DNA from: Lachnospiraceae bacterium
GTDB taxonomy: Bacteria > Bacillota > Clostridia > Lachnospirales > Lachnospiraceae
DNA: 48,579 nucleotides
Direction of reading: 5' to 3'
NCBI GenBank assembly: GCA_017443065.1
Contig: JAFSPF010000094.1
Span: 1-48,579 of the forward strand
Of the stretch, positions 37,642 through 46,769 are shown one piece after another (positions within the stretch are counted from its first letter, which is position 1; the number at the start of each line of letters is the position of its first letter). The notes beneath the pieces were generated by a model. That model did not search any database. It was given only the letters and a program-made list of their open reading frames with translations, and was not told the origin of the DNA. The position numbers and the translations under genes are program-made.

Positions 37642-38098
37642 GGTTATACTTATGGGGCGTCTCACAAGAGACCCCGATGTCAGGTACTCGCAGGGGGAGA
37701 GCCCCTCTGCAATCGCGAGATACACGCTTGCGGTGGACAGAAGATTTGTCCGCAGAGACAACCCGGACGCACAGACAGCGGATTTTATCGGCTGTGTCGC
37801 GTTTGGTAAGGCGGGAGAATTTGCGGAACGTTACTTAAAGAAGGGCACAAAGATTTGCGTCACCGGACGGATCCAGACCGGCTCCTACACCAACAAGGAC
37901 GGCGTGAAGGTCTATACGACGGATGTCGTGGTGGAGGATCAGGAATTTGCGGAGTCCAAAAACGCGCAGGGAGGCGGAAATGCACCGTCGGGTGCACCGT
38001 CGTCCTATGACGCGCGGGATGCCGCGCCGGCAGCACCGGCGGATGACGGATTCATGAACATCCCGGAGGGGATTGAGGAAGAGTTGCCTTTCGCGTAA
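37634..38098 (+). CDS. ssb: Single-stranded DNA-binding protein
   Basis: The ATG at 37634 is the first after AAAGGG and matches the family N-terminus (MNKVILMGRLTRDPDVRYSQ). The 154-residue protein has an OB fold (AIARYTLAVDRRF, VAFGKAGEFAERYLKKGTKI, GRIQTGSYTNKDG). A glycine/proline/alanine-rich linker leads to the acidic tip (MNIPEGIEEELPFA), which recruits partner proteins. It coats single-stranded DNA in replication and repair. It sits between the S6 and S18 genes, the standard Firmicute order. Confidence 0.96.
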   Translation: MNKVILMGRLTRDPDVRYSQGESPSAIARYTLAVDRRFVRRDNPDAQTADFIGCVAFGKAGEFAERYLKKGTKICVTGRIQTGSYTNKDGVKVYTTDVVVEDQEFAESKNAQGGGNAPSGAPSSYDARDAAPAAPADDGFMNIPEGIEEELPFA

Positions 38099-38124
38099 GG
38101 AGATAATTTAAGGAGGATACAGGC

Positions 38125-38388
38125 ATGGCTTACAATAGAGGAGACAGGGCTTCAGGCGAGATGAGACGTAAAGGCGGCGTGCGCAGACGCAAAAAGGTCT
38201 GCGTGTTCTGCGGAGCGGATACCATCGTGAATTACAAGGATGCCGCCACACTGAGAAAGTATGTCAGTGAAAGCGGAAAGATCCTGCCCAGGCGTATTAC
38301 GGGCAACTGCGCCAAGCACCAGCGGGAGCTGACCGGCGCCATTAAACGGGCAAGACATCTGGCGATCATGCCCTATGAAGTCATCTAA
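38125..38388 (+). CDS. rpsR: 30S ribosomal protein S18
   Basis: This 87-residue basic protein has the S18 pattern [40 protein letters not shown] and [20 protein letters not shown]. The two Cys of CVFC and a further Cys are retained, so this may be the zinc-binding form. A strong AAGGAGG site precedes the ATG. The last 14 bases overlap the gdpP start. Confidence 0.96.
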   Translation: MAYNRGDRASGEMRRKGGVRRRKKVCVFCGADTIVNYKDAATLRKYVSESGKILPRRITGNCAKHQRELTGAIKRARHLAIMPYEVI

Positions 38389-40447
38389 TCTGACAAAAGA
38401 ATTCAAATTAAAGGGCAGAGTTCGTTTCCTGCCGATGGTGTTCCTGCTGCTTGGCGCACTGCTGATTGTGGTGGATGTATTTCTGTTCACCGGCTTTGGC
38501 TTCAGCGCGGGACTCCCGGTGGCGATCTTTGCCCTGATTTATTTTCTGGTACTGTTGCTGGTTCTGCTTTCGCTGCGTTCCCTGGTGCTTTCCGAAATGG
38601 TGAGCTTCGCCGCGGAGTACGGGCAGGTGCAGCGGATTCTTCTGCGCGAGCTGGACATCCCCTATGCGGTTCTGGATGCGGAGGGCGTCATTCTCTGGTG
38701 CAATACTGCGCTGGAGCGCCTGACCGAGACAAAGAAGGATGCCAGGGAGGCGCTCGTTTCTCTCTTTCCGGAGATCACCGCACAGATCTTTCCCGTCAGT
38801 GAGGGAGAGGACGTGGAGCTGCCGGTCCGGTACAAGGACTTTAATTACCGCGCGAAGCTGCGCCGGATCGAGCTGCAGCACATGGTATCCCACAGTGATC
38901 TGTTTGAGGTGGATGAGGAATACGGCGCGCTCTACGCCTTTTATCTTTATGATGAAACGGCCCTGCAGCTGGCCCTGCGGGAGGTCGATGACCAGTCCCT
39001 TGTGGCGGGTCTCATTTATATGGATAATTACGACGAGGCGATGGAAACCGTGGAGGAGGTCAGACGCTCGCTCTTAACGGCGCTGATCGACCGCAAGGTC
39101 AACCGCTACATCGCGTCCTGCGACGGCATCTGCCGCAAAATCGAAAAGGACAAATACTTTGTCATTATGACAAAGAAGGCCTGTCAGGGCCTGATCGAGA
39201 ACCGCTTCGATGTCCTGGAGGATGTCAAGACGGTCTCCATCGGCAATGAAATGGCGATGACGCTTTCGATCGGCATCGGCTACGGCGGGCTTTCCTACGC
39301 ACAGAATTATGAGTTCGCGCGCAACGCGATCGATCTGGCGCTCGGCCGCGGCGGGGATCAGGCCGTCGTGAAAACGCCGCAGGAGGTCGGTTATTACGGC
39401 GGAAAGAGCCAGAAGGCGGAGCGTAACACGCGCGTCAAGGCGCGCGTCAAGGCGCATGCGCTGCAGGAGATGATCACCGCCTCGGATACCGTCATCGTGA
39501 TGGGGCACCGCCTGGGTGACGTGGACAGCTTCGGCGCCTGCGTCGGTATTTACCGGATCACAAAGGCGCTCGGACGCAAATGCCACATCCTGATGAACGA
39601 TGTCACGACCTCCACAAGACCCCTGATCGAGCTGTTCCGGGACAACCCGGATTACGAGGCGGACATGATTCTGACCTCCCAGGAGGCATTGTCAAAAGTA
39701 ACAGACGCGACAACGGTCGTCGTCGTGGACGTGAACCGGCCTTCCATCACGGACTGTCCGGAGCTGCTGCATGAGACACGCAGCATTGTGGTGCTGGATC
39801 ACCACCGTGCGGGAACGGAGGTCATCGAAAACGCGACCTTGTCTTACGTGGAGCCGTACGCCTCCTCCACCTCCGAAATGGTTTCGGAGATCATGCAGTA
39901 CATCGGCGATACCGTGAAGATCCCGCCGCTGGAGGCCAACTGCCTCTATTCCGGCATCATGATCGATACAAACAACTTCGTGCAGAAGACCGGCGTGCGT
40001 ACCTTTGAGGCGGCGGCTTATCTCAGGCGGAGCGGTGCGGATGTGACCGTGGTACGTAAGCTCTTCCGCGAGGATGCGGATGAATACCGTGCCAAGGCGG
40101 ATGCCGTCTCCCAGGCGGAGATTTACCGCGGCTCCTTTGCCATTTCCGCCTGTCAGGGTGAGGGTATCACCTCACCGACCATTGTCGGCGCGCAGGCGGC
40201 CAACGAACTGCTGAACATCAAGGGCGTCAAGGCGAGCTTTATCTGTACGGAGTTCCAGAACAAGATCTTCGTGAGCGCGCGTTCCATCGATGAGGTCAAC
40301 GTGCAGATCATCATGGAAAAGCTGGGCGGCGGCGGACATCTCAATATCGCCGGCTGCCAGATGGAGAACATTTCCGTGACGGAGGCTATTGCCGTCATCA
40401 AACGCACTTTGGATGAAATGATTGAGAATGGGGAGTTGGAAGCGTAG
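38375..40447 (+). CDS. gdpP: c-di-AMP phosphodiesterase GdpP
   Basis: The 690-residue protein degrades cyclic di-AMP, an essential second messenger controlling osmolyte and wall balance. Two transmembrane helices lie within about 15-65. A PAS-like sensor follows at about 85-180, then a GGDEF-like domain whose signature is lost (IEKDKYF). The DHH phosphoesterase ([40 protein letters not shown]) and DHHA1 ([15 protein letters not shown]) domains contain the metal-binding residues. The start overlaps rpsR by 14 bases, so it is coupled to the ribosomal protein genes. The position before rplI and dnaB is conserved in Firmicutes. Confidence 0.95.
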   Translation: MKSSNLTKEFKLKGRVRFLPMVFLLLGALLIVVDVFLFTGFGFSAGLPVAIFALIYFLVLLLVLLSLRSLVLSEMVSFAAEYGQVQRILLRELDIPYAVLDAEGVILWCNTALERLTETKKDAREALVSLFPEITAQIFPVSEGEDVELPVRYKDFNYRAKLRRIELQHMVSHSDLFEVDEEYGALYAFYLYDETALQLALREVDDQSLVAGLIYMDNYDEAMETVEEVRRSLLTALIDRKVNRYIASCDGICRKIEKDKYFVIMTKKACQGLIENRFDVLEDVKTVSIGNEMAMTLSIGIGYGGLSYAQNYEFARNAIDLALGRGGDQAVVKTPQEVGYYGGKSQKAERNTRVKARVKAHALQEMITASDTVIVMGHRLGDVDSFGACVGIYRITKALGRKCHILMNDVTTSTRPLIELFRDNPDYEADMILTSQEALSKVTDATTVVVVDVNRPSITDCPELLHETRSIVVLDHHRAGTEVIENATLSYVEPYASSTSEMVSEIMQYIGDTVKIPPLEANCLYSGIMIDTNNFVQKTGVRTFEAAAYLRRSGADVTVVRKLFREDADEYRAKADAVSQAEIYRGSFAISACQGEGITSPTIVGAQAANELLNIKGVKASFICTEFQNKIFVSARSIDEVNVQIIMEKLGGGGHLNIAGCQMENISVTEAIAVIKRTLDEMIENGELEA

Positions 40448-40482
40448 ACGGTGATGAATGATCGCGACCGAAGGGGGCCATC

Positions 40483-40932
40483 ATGAAAGTGATACTATTG
40501 GAAGATGTCAAACCGCACGGGAAAAAGGGAGATGTCGTTGATGTTTCGGACGGCTATGCCAAGAATTTCCTGATTCCGAAAAAGAAGGGTGTGCAGGCAA
40601 ATGACAGCAATCTGAAGAACCTCGCGCATCAGAAGAAAAAAGAAGAGGAAAACGCCGCGGCCGCATTGGAAGAGGCAAAGGCGCTGAAGGAGCGTATCGA
40701 AGCCAAAAAAGTCACCGTGCATATGAAAAAGGGCGAGGGCGACAGGGCTTTCGGCAGCATCTCCTCCAAGGAAATCGCGCAGGCGCTGCAGGAGCAGCAC
40801 GGCATTGAGGTGGATAAAAAGAAGATTGTGCTGCCGGAGGTTCTGAAAACCTTCGGGGAGCATGAAGTGACGGTCAAGCTGCATGCACAGGTGCCGGCAG
40901 TGATTCATCTGGTCGTGGAAGAGAGTAAATAA
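40483..40932 (+). CDS. rplI: 50S ribosomal protein L9
   Basis: The 149-residue protein has the L9 N-domain (MKVILLEDVKPHGKKGDVVD, VSDGYAKNFLIPKKKGVQA), the long connecting helix rich in Glu, Lys and Ala, and the C-domain (GDRAFGSISSKEIAQALQEQ). It binds 23S rRNA near the L1 stalk. It starts 35 bases after gdpP and ends 4 bases before dnaB. Confidence 0.96.
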   Translation: MKVILLEDVKPHGKKGDVVDVSDGYAKNFLIPKKKGVQANDSNLKNLAHQKKKEEENAAAALEEAKALKERIEAKKVTVHMKKGEGDRAFGSISSKEIAQALQEQHGIEVDKKKIVLPEVLKTFGEHEVTVKLHAQVPAVIHLVVEESK

Positions 40933-40936
40933 TCAT

Positions 40937-42283
40937 ATGGCCGAGGAACTCATCACAACCCGTACACCGCCGCACGCACCGGATGCGGAGCGAAGCGTCA
41001 TCGGCGCCATGCTCTTTGATCCGGATGCGATCGAGACCGCCTGCGAATACATCACGGGTGAGGATTTTTATAACCGCCAGCTCGGCGTGTATTTTGACAC
41101 GATCGTGGAGCTGCATCATGCGGGCCGCCAGGCGGATCCCGTCACGCTGCAGGAACGGCTGAAGGGAAAGAACCTTCCGTCGGAATACACAAAGGCGGAG
41201 TATATCAACAGCCTGATCGCGGGCGTCATCACCTCCGCCAACATCAAATCCTATGCGCTGGATGTGCAGGACAATGCCATCCGCAGAAAGCTCATCCGTG
41301 TGTGCGACACACTGGCGGCGGATTGCTTTGCCGGCGGCAAGGACATTGAGACCTTACTGGACACGGCGGAAAAGAACATCTTTGATGTCACGCAGCGCTT
41401 CAACCGCGGTGACCATGTGCCGATCCTGGAAATCGTCGTGGCGGGTCTGAACAGGATCTCCGAAGCCGCGAAGATCAAGGGGTATGTCACGGGTCTCGCG
41501 ACGGGCTTTCCGGATCTGGATTATGCAACGGCGGGATTCCAGCCCTCGGATCTGATCCTTCTCGCGGCGCGCCCTTCCATGGGGAAGACCGCCCTTGCGC
41601 TGTCCCTCACGGGACACATGGCCTTCCGTGAAAAGAAGAACGTGGCGATTTTCTCCCTGGAAATGTCCAAGGAGCAGCTGATCAACCGTATGTTTTCCAT
41701 GGAGGCGGGCGTGGATCTGGCAAAGCTCAGGAGCGGCAAGCTGAGTGACCAGGAATGGCCGCGGCTGATGGAGGGCTCGGATATCATCGCGGACTCGAAC
41801 CTGATCATTGATGATACCCCCGGTATTTCCGTCTCGGAGCTGCGCAGCAAGTGCCGCAGATACAAGGCGGATCAGGGTCTGGATATTATCTTCATTGACT
41901 ATCTGCAGCTGATGAGTCCCGGACGCGGCACAAGGTCCTCAGATTCCAGGCAGCAGGAGATCTCTGAAATCTCACGTTCCCTGAAGGGGCTGGCGCGTGA
42001 GCTGAACATCCCGGTCGTGGCGCTTTCGCAGCTCTCCCGCGCCGTGGAGAGCCGCACGGATCACCGGCCGATGCTTTCGGACTTAAGGGAATCCGGCGCG
42101 ATCGAGCAGGACGCGGACGTCGTCATGTTCATCTATCGTGAGGATTATTACAACAAGGATACGGAACGCAAGGGCATCACCGAACTCATCATCGCAAAAC
42201 AGCGTAACGGCCCGCTTGGCACGCAGGAGCTTCTTTTCCTGCCGGAAAACGCGCGTTTTGTGAGTCTGGAAAAACAGCGTTGA
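40937..42283 (+). CDS. dnaB: Replicative DNA helicase DnaB
   Basis: This 448-residue hexameric helicase (called DnaC in Bacillus) unwinds DNA at the fork. The N-terminal domain begins PHAPDAERSVIGAMLFDPDA. The RecA-like core has Walker A ARPSMGKTALALSL, FSLEMSKEQLINRMF, Walker B DIIFIDYLQLM and the arginine-rich motif region ending LSQLSRAVESRTDHRPMLSD LRESGAIEQDAD. No intein is present and the length is standard. It closes the conserved rpsF-dnaB cluster. The orphan binding-protein gene begins 11 bases later, possibly in the same transcript. Confidence 0.96.
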   Translation: MAEELITTRTPPHAPDAERSVIGAMLFDPDAIETACEYITGEDFYNRQLGVYFDTIVELHHAGRQADPVTLQERLKGKNLPSEYTKAEYINSLIAGVITSANIKSYALDVQDNAIRRKLIRVCDTLAADCFAGGKDIETLLDTAEKNIFDVTQRFNRGDHVPILEIVVAGLNRISEAAKIKGYVTGLATGFPDLDYATAGFQPSDLILLAARPSMGKTALALSLTGHMAFREKKNVAIFSLEMSKEQLINRMFSMEAGVDLAKLRSGKLSDQEWPRLMEGSDIIADSNLIIDDTPGISVSELRSKCRRYKADQGLDIIFIDYLQLMSPGRGTRSSDSRQQEISEISRSLKGLARELNIPVVALSQLSRAVESRTDHRPMLSDLRESGAIEQDADVVMFIYREDYYNKDTERKGITELIIAKQRNGPLGTQELLFLPENARFVSLEKQR

Positions 42284-42294
42284 GAAAAGAGTTT

Positions 42295-43380
42295 ATGAGA
42301 AACCGGATCCGCAGGCTGTTTGTGCTGCTGTCGGCAGCCTGCCTTCTTTTGCTGTCCGCGTGCACGTCTGCGGGCGGCAGCGGATATTCCGTTGTCACAT
42401 CTGATCTGTCGACGGGAGGAGACGGCGCAGGAGGAAACGGCGCGGTCTTTCCGCTTGCGGCGGGAGAGATCGTTGTGGCGCTTTCCCCCTCACGGGCGGT
42501 CGGGGTGACGGAGGAGGAATTATCCGCGCTGGAAGCGTTGCTGATTGCTTCCGCAGCATCGCGGGACATTGTGATATCCGGCATTACCTGGCGGACAGCG
42601 GTTCCGGAAAAGGAGCTGAAGGAACAGCTTGCAGACGGGACGATCGACGCGGTCCTTCTTCCGGAGGAACGGTACCGGCAAACGGAGGAGAATCTGTTCC
42701 CGGTGGCACTGTCGACCGCGAACGGCATCCGCATTGATCCTGCGGATTCCGCCACCTGGAACAAGGGAAAGGGTCACGCGGGACAGGCGGACAATGCGGC
42801 GGTGACGGCACATACACTGATCCTTGCGGGTCCCTCGGAAACCGGAAGGGCACTGGCGGAAAAGGTGCTGGACGGTCAGCCTTTGACGGCGGAGGAGCTG
42901 GAGGAGGCCGACTGGTGTGTCCTTGCCGAGGACAGTGTCTTCGGGTACGTGATGGCGGACGAATGGCTGAACGAGAACTACGGTCTGCGCGTGGAGCTGC
43001 TGCCGGAGCTGACCCGGGCGGACAGTTATCTGCAGGCCTTTCAGCTGCTGGCGGAAGAGAAAGCGGACATCATCGCCGTTCCCTGCGATCTGCGCATGGA
43101 ATTTGCGCAGCGCTGGGAGAGCAGCCAGTATTATGAAGATATGGCAAGGGACGGATCCGTCTATGAAGAGACAACGGTCATCGGCGTGACAAAGGGAAGA
43201 CGCTTTGACGCGGTGGCGGTTTCCAAAAAGGGCGTCTTCGGCACGGCCGCGGAAAGAGAACCGGAAGCGCTGAGGGATGCGCTCCTGCAGGTGCTGCAGG
43301 ACCTTGCCGGTTCGGAAGAAGGACGCGCGCTGATGGAGCGGGCAGGTCATAGCGGCTATGTCCTGCCGGAAACGGAATAA
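42295..43380 (+). CDS. Divergent orphan PhnD-like binding lipoprotein
   Basis: The ATG at 42295 gives a 361-residue lipoprotein (LFVLLSAACLLLLSAC); an in-frame TTG at 42280 overlaps the dnaB stop. The C-terminal two-thirds is paralogous to the PhnD-like protein at 21386-22525. They share LAGPSETGRALAEKV against YAGPSEKGRALAEKV, EADWCVLAEDSVFGY against ATWCVGASVTSNAGY, and YEETTVIGVTKG against WEECNVIGVTDN. The N-terminal lobe is much changed and the serine/threonine-rich ligand loops are different. No ATPase or permease is adjacent. It may supply the other transporter with a second ligand or act as a sensor; that is inference. Confidence 0.75.
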   Translation: MRNRIRRLFVLLSAACLLLLSACTSAGGSGYSVVTSDLSTGGDGAGGNGAVFPLAAGEIVVALSPSRAVGVTEEELSALEALLIASAASRDIVISGITWRTAVPEKELKEQLADGTIDAVLLPEERYRQTEENLFPVALSTANGIRIDPADSATWNKGKGHAGQADNAAVTAHTLILAGPSETGRALAEKVLDGQPLTAEELEEADWCVLAEDSVFGYVMADEWLNENYGLRVELLPELTRADSYLQAFQLLAEEKADIIAVPCDLRMEFAQRWESSQYYEDMARDGSVYEETTVIGVTKGRRFDAVAVSKKGVFGTAAEREPEALRDALLQVLQDLAGSEEGRALMERAGHSGYVLPETE

Positions 43381-43393
43381 GGCTTCTTATTCC
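43374..43393. terminator. Palindrome spanning the two facing stop codons
   Basis: GGAATAAG (43374-43381) pairs with CTTATTCC (43386-43393) around GCTT. It contains the TAA stop of the plus-strand binding-protein gene and the stop of the minus-strand phosphatase gene. It lacks T-runs, so it may act as a shared 3'-end hairpin or weak terminator. Confidence 0.45.
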
Positions 43394-44160
43394 AGATAAA
43401 GGGCGCGAAGCGCTTCCGCGTCGATATCATATTCTTCGCGCATCAGCACATCCGGATCCGGATAGCGCGTAAAGATTTCGTTCATGACCATTTCCCCGAC
43501 CTTAGGCGAGACCCCCAGGCGCATGGTGATCAGCTCTTCGAGCTCCGGATGCGATTTGATTTTTTCCGCATCCTGCCGCAATCCTTCCTGCAGCATCTCC
43601 GCGAAGTATTCCCTGCTCAGAAGATAATCCTTCAGCACCGTATCGCGGTCGACGCCGAGCGCGAGCAATAAGAGGATGGCAAAGGCGCCGGTCCGGTCCT
43701 TGCCCGTGGCGCAGTGAAAGACGAGCGGTACATGCTCCTGCATCAGCTCCGCAAAAAGGATGCGGAAGGCCTCGTTGTCAAAGGGGAGCGTGCGGTAGTA
43801 AAAGTGCAGTTTCTTCAGCTGCTCCTCCCCCTCGGCACCGATTTTGGACATCCCGGCCGGGGAAAAGTCGATCTCCTTTGCGGTGGGGAATTCGAGACCT
43901 GAGTGCTGCAGGTACGTGATGCCGTCCAGAACGGGATCCGGCTGCGCGTCAGCCTCCGCGCGGGTTCTTAAGTCCATCACATAGCGCACGCCAAGCGTCC
44001 GGAAGAAGGCAAGCTCTTCCTCATTCATAAAGTAAAGACCGCCGCTCCGGTACAGGAGCCCGGGTTTGATTCTTCTTCCGTCCGCGCCGGTGTAGGCGCC
44101 GAGGTCACGGAAGTTGATGTTTTTGCGAAAATGGCGGTCCAGTTCTGTCTGTGTGTGCAT
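43387..44160 (-). CDS. Tyrosine-protein phosphatase (Y_phosphatase3 type)
   Basis: This 257-residue protein opens with NFRDLGAYTGADGRRIKPGL, the family N-terminal motif. It has YVMDLRTRAEADAQPDP (with the Asp-Leu-Arg) and the catalytic P-loop FHCATGKDRTGAFAILLL, in which Cys attacks phosphate and Arg binds it. The family dephosphorylates tyrosine and other phosphate monoesters. No signal peptide is present. It is divergent from the nucleotidase-like gene and ends 6 bases from the convergent binding-protein gene. Confidence 0.9.
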   Translation of the reverse strand: MHTQTELDRHFRKNINFRDLGAYTGADGRRIKPGLLYRSGGLYFMNEEELAFFRTLGVRYVMDLRTRAEADAQPDPVLDGITYLQHSGLEFPTAKEIDFSPAGMSKIGAEGEEQLKKLHFYYRTLPFDNEAFRILFAELMQEHVPLVFHCATGKDRTGAFAILLLLALGVDRDTVLKDYLLSREYFAEMLQEGLRQDAEKIKSHPELEELITMRLGVSPKVGEMVMNEIFTRYPDPDVLMREEYDIDAEALRALYLE

Positions 44161-44182
44161 TTGTCGTCCCCCCTTGATCTAC

Positions 44183-44211
44183 TTGACAGCCGCAGGCTGA
44201 TCGGATACTAT
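44183..44211 (+). promoter_or_regulatory. Promoter of the nucleotidase/P-loop/psuG operon
   Basis: A perfect TTGACA (44183-44188) and TACTAT (44206-44211) are spaced 17 bases apart, about 40 bases before the start at 44250. Three genes follow with small gaps or overlaps. Confidence 0.6.
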
Positions 44212-44249
44212 GATAAGTTATTTGATTCAATCAGGCAAGGGGCAGGCAC

Positions 44250-45776
44250 ATGAAACACCGAATTCGTATTCTATGTACATCTGATATTCACGGCGCCTTA
44301 TTTCCGCACAGCTATGCGGACGGTACACCTCAGAACAAGGGACTGGCGCGACTCAAAACCCTGATCGATTCCCTGCGCGACGAGAATACGATCCTGATCG
44401 AAAACGGAGACACGATCGAAGGAAGTCCCCTGACGCTCTATCATTATATGCATCACAAACAGGAACCCTGTCCGCTGTCAACGGGCATGCAAAGGATGCG
44501 GTATGACTACATCAATGTCGGCAATCATGACTTCAACGAGGGCCAGGAGGCGCTGTTTACGCATCTGAGGGAAACGGGCGCGACCTGCATCACGCATAAC
44601 TTTATCTACAGGGGAGAGCCGATGGGTCCGCAGTACATCATCCATGAGGCCGCCGGGAAAAAGGTCGCGGTCTTCGGCTTAACCACACAGCACATTCCCC
44701 ACTGGGAAAGCGAATCCAATTTACGCGGTGCCCGGTTCACGGATGCATATGAGACCGCAAAGGAGACACTGGAGATCCTGCGCTCGCTTCCGGATCCGGA
44801 ACGCCCGGATTATGTGGTTTGTGTCTATCACGGCGGCTTCGAACGGGATCCCGAAACGGGTGAGTTCATACAGGCGGATACCGGTGAAAACGAAGGCTAC
44901 CGGATGATCTGTAATCTGCGCGGCATCGATGTGCTCTTAACGGGCCATCAGCACAGGGTCTTTTGCGGCACGCGCTACGGGACGGCTTACACACAGCCCG
45001 GCGCACATGGTGAATATATCGCCAAGGTGGATATTGATCTTTATACGGGGGAAATCCTGCCGGAGGTGATTTCGGTGGAAGCACCGCCCGATGAGGAGAT
45101 TCTTGCGATCGGGCAGGCGGAGGAAGAAGCCTGTCAGAAGTGGCTGGACAAGGTGATCGGCCGGACAAAGATCGATCTGCGTATCCGGGATGAGGATGAG
45201 GCAAGACTCAACAAATCCCAGCTGGTCACGTTTCTCAACATGGTACAGATGGAAACCACGGGTGCGGACATCTCCGGCGCAGCGCTATTCATCGGCGCGA
45301 GCGGCTTCGGCGAGGAAATCACGATGCGGGATCTCGTCAGCACCTATTCCTTCCCGAACACGCTTACCGTCAAGGAGATCACGGGGGCGGTGCTGCGTGC
45401 CTATCTGGAAAAATGTGCGGAGTTCTGGGCAGTCCGGGACGGCGCGATCACGGTTAATCCGCGTTATGATTTCCCGACGCCCGGGCATTATAATTACGAT
45501 ATGCTGGACGGCGTGGAATATACGATCAAGGCCTCCAATCCGGAGGGCGCAAGGATTGTTTCCCTGACGCGGAACGGGGAAGAAGTAAAGGATGATGATA
45601 TCTTTTCCCTTGTCGTCAACAACTACCGTGCGGCCGGCGGAGGTGATTTTGACATGATCCGCGAGGCGCCGACGGTGACGGAGCACCAGACCGGGATGGT
45701 GGAGGTCATCGCGGACTATCTGAGAAAGCATCCGGTGATTGATTTTGAGCCGGTGCACAACGTCAGGGTCATTTAG
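44250..45776 (+). CDS. 5'-nucleotidase / UshA-family metallophosphoesterase without signal peptide
   Basis: The 508-residue protein has the dimetal phosphoesterase motifs CTSDIHGALFPHSYADG, IENGDTIEGSPLTLY, NVGNHDFNEGQE and LLTGHQHRVFCG. The C-terminal nucleotide-specificity domain follows (about 330-508, ending VVNNYRAAGGGDFDMIR). It hydrolyses 5'-nucleotides or 2',3'-cyclic nucleotides by family. Unlike UshA it has no export signal, so it should act inside the cell. The uncharacterised P-loop gene begins 12 bases later and psuG after that, which suggests a shared nucleotide-salvage role. Confidence 0.85.
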   Translation: MKHRIRILCTSDIHGALFPHSYADGTPQNKGLARLKTLIDSLRDENTILIENGDTIEGSPLTLYHYMHHKQEPCPLSTGMQRMRYDYINVGNHDFNEGQEALFTHLRETGATCITHNFIYRGEPMGPQYIIHEAAGKKVAVFGLTTQHIPHWESESNLRGARFTDAYETAKETLEILRSLPDPERPDYVVCVYHGGFERDPETGEFIQADTGENEGYRMICNLRGIDVLLTGHQHRVFCGTRYGTAYTQPGAHGEYIAKVDIDLYTGEILPEVISVEAPPDEEILAIGQAEEEACQKWLDKVIGRTKIDLRIRDEDEARLNKSQLVTFLNMVQMETTGADISGAALFIGASGFGEEITMRDLVSTYSFPNTLTVKEITGAVLRAYLEKCAEFWAVRDGAITVNPRYDFPTPGHYNYDMLDGVEYTIKASNPEGARIVSLTRNGEEVKDDDIFSLVVNNYRAAGGGDFDMIREAPTVTEHQTGMVEVIADYLRKHPVIDFEPVHNVRVI

Positions 45777-45788
45777 GAGGAAAACCAC

Positions 45789-46769
45789 ATGAACATTTTC
45801 AAAACCGTTCTGCTTGTTGCCCTGCCCGCAAGCGGCAAATCAGAGGTACGCAACTTCATGGCGCAGATCGAGAAGGAGCGCCTGGAGAAGGAATTTCATA
45901 TCGGTGAAAACCTGCAGCTGGACGATTTCCCCTATGTGCATCTGATGCGCAGGATCGATGCGGAGCTGTTAAAGCTCGGAGGGGAGCCGCAGTTTTATCA
46001 CGCGGTCGAAAGACCGTTTTCGCACGATCCTGACTGGGGCACGCTGATTCAGCTCCTGAATGAGGATTACCGGAACCTGAAAAACCGCGTGAGGATCAGC
46101 CCCTGCTCGGAGGCCCTGTATCTCTTCGACCGCATTGACGCCGCCTCCGTTGCCGTGGGGTTAAATCCGCGTCTGGCGCTGCTTTCCGCGGACGTCCGCG
46201 AAAAACTGGCGGCGGCACTGGAGCAGGAAGCCGGGGATCACAGGAAACTGCTGGAAGCACAGTATCCGGAGACCTTTGAGGACAAGACCATTGTCATCGA
46301 ATGCGCGCGCGGCGGAACGGACGGTTCGCCTCTGCCGCTGAAGGGCGCCTTCGGTTATCAGTATTCGTTGCCGCAGTTCAGTCCGGAGATCCTTTCCGAG
46401 GCGGTCATCCTCTACATGTGGGTGACGCCGGAGGAATCGCGCCGCAAGAACAACGAACGCGCTCATCCGGATGATCCCGGCTCCAATCTCTTCCACGGTG
46501 TGCCGATGGAGGTGATGCTGCATGATTACGGCGTGGATGACATGCCTTATTTAAGGGAACACAGCGAGGTGCCCGGCACGATCACCGTCAAGGCGCACGG
46601 AAGCATCTGGCATCTGCCGATCGGCGTCTTTGACAACCGCGTGGACAAGACCACCTTCCTGCGCGCGGACAAAAAGGACTGGGACGAAGAGAAGATAAAG
46701 GAAGTAACCGCCGCCATCCGCGAAGCGACGGATGTGATGTGGGAGAAACAGGGGGAAAAATCATGTTAG
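45789..46769 (+). CDS. Uncharacterised P-loop protein, possible kinase
   Basis: The 326-residue cytoplasmic protein starts with a Walker A motif at residues 11-18 (ALPASGKS), typical of small-molecule kinases and other P-loop phosphotransferases. Other conserved-looking parts are LQLDDFPYVHLMRRIDAELL, KTIVIECARGGTDGSPLPLK, a Walker-B-like hydrophobic strand (AVILYMWVTPEESRRKNNER) with a basic lid-like segment, and HLPIGVFDNRVDKTTFLR. No named family was recognised. It follows the nucleotidase-like gene by 12 bases and overlaps psuG by 7. No PfkB-type pseudouridine kinase is present here, so it may supply the phosphorylation step or regulate it. That role is inference. Confidence 0.65.
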   Translation: MNIFKTVLLVALPASGKSEVRNFMAQIEKERLEKEFHIGENLQLDDFPYVHLMRRIDAELLKLGGEPQFYHAVERPFSHDPDWGTLIQLLNEDYRNLKNRVRISPCSEALYLFDRIDAASVAVGLNPRLALLSADVREKLAAALEQEAGDHRKLLEAQYPETFEDKTIVIECARGGTDGSPLPLKGAFGYQYSLPQFSPEILSEAVILYMWVTPEESRRKNNERAHPDDPGSNLFHGVPMEVMLHDYGVDDMPYLREHSEVPGTITVKAHGSIWHLPIGVFDNRVDKTTFLRADKKDWDEEKIKEVTAAIREATDVMWEKQGEKSC

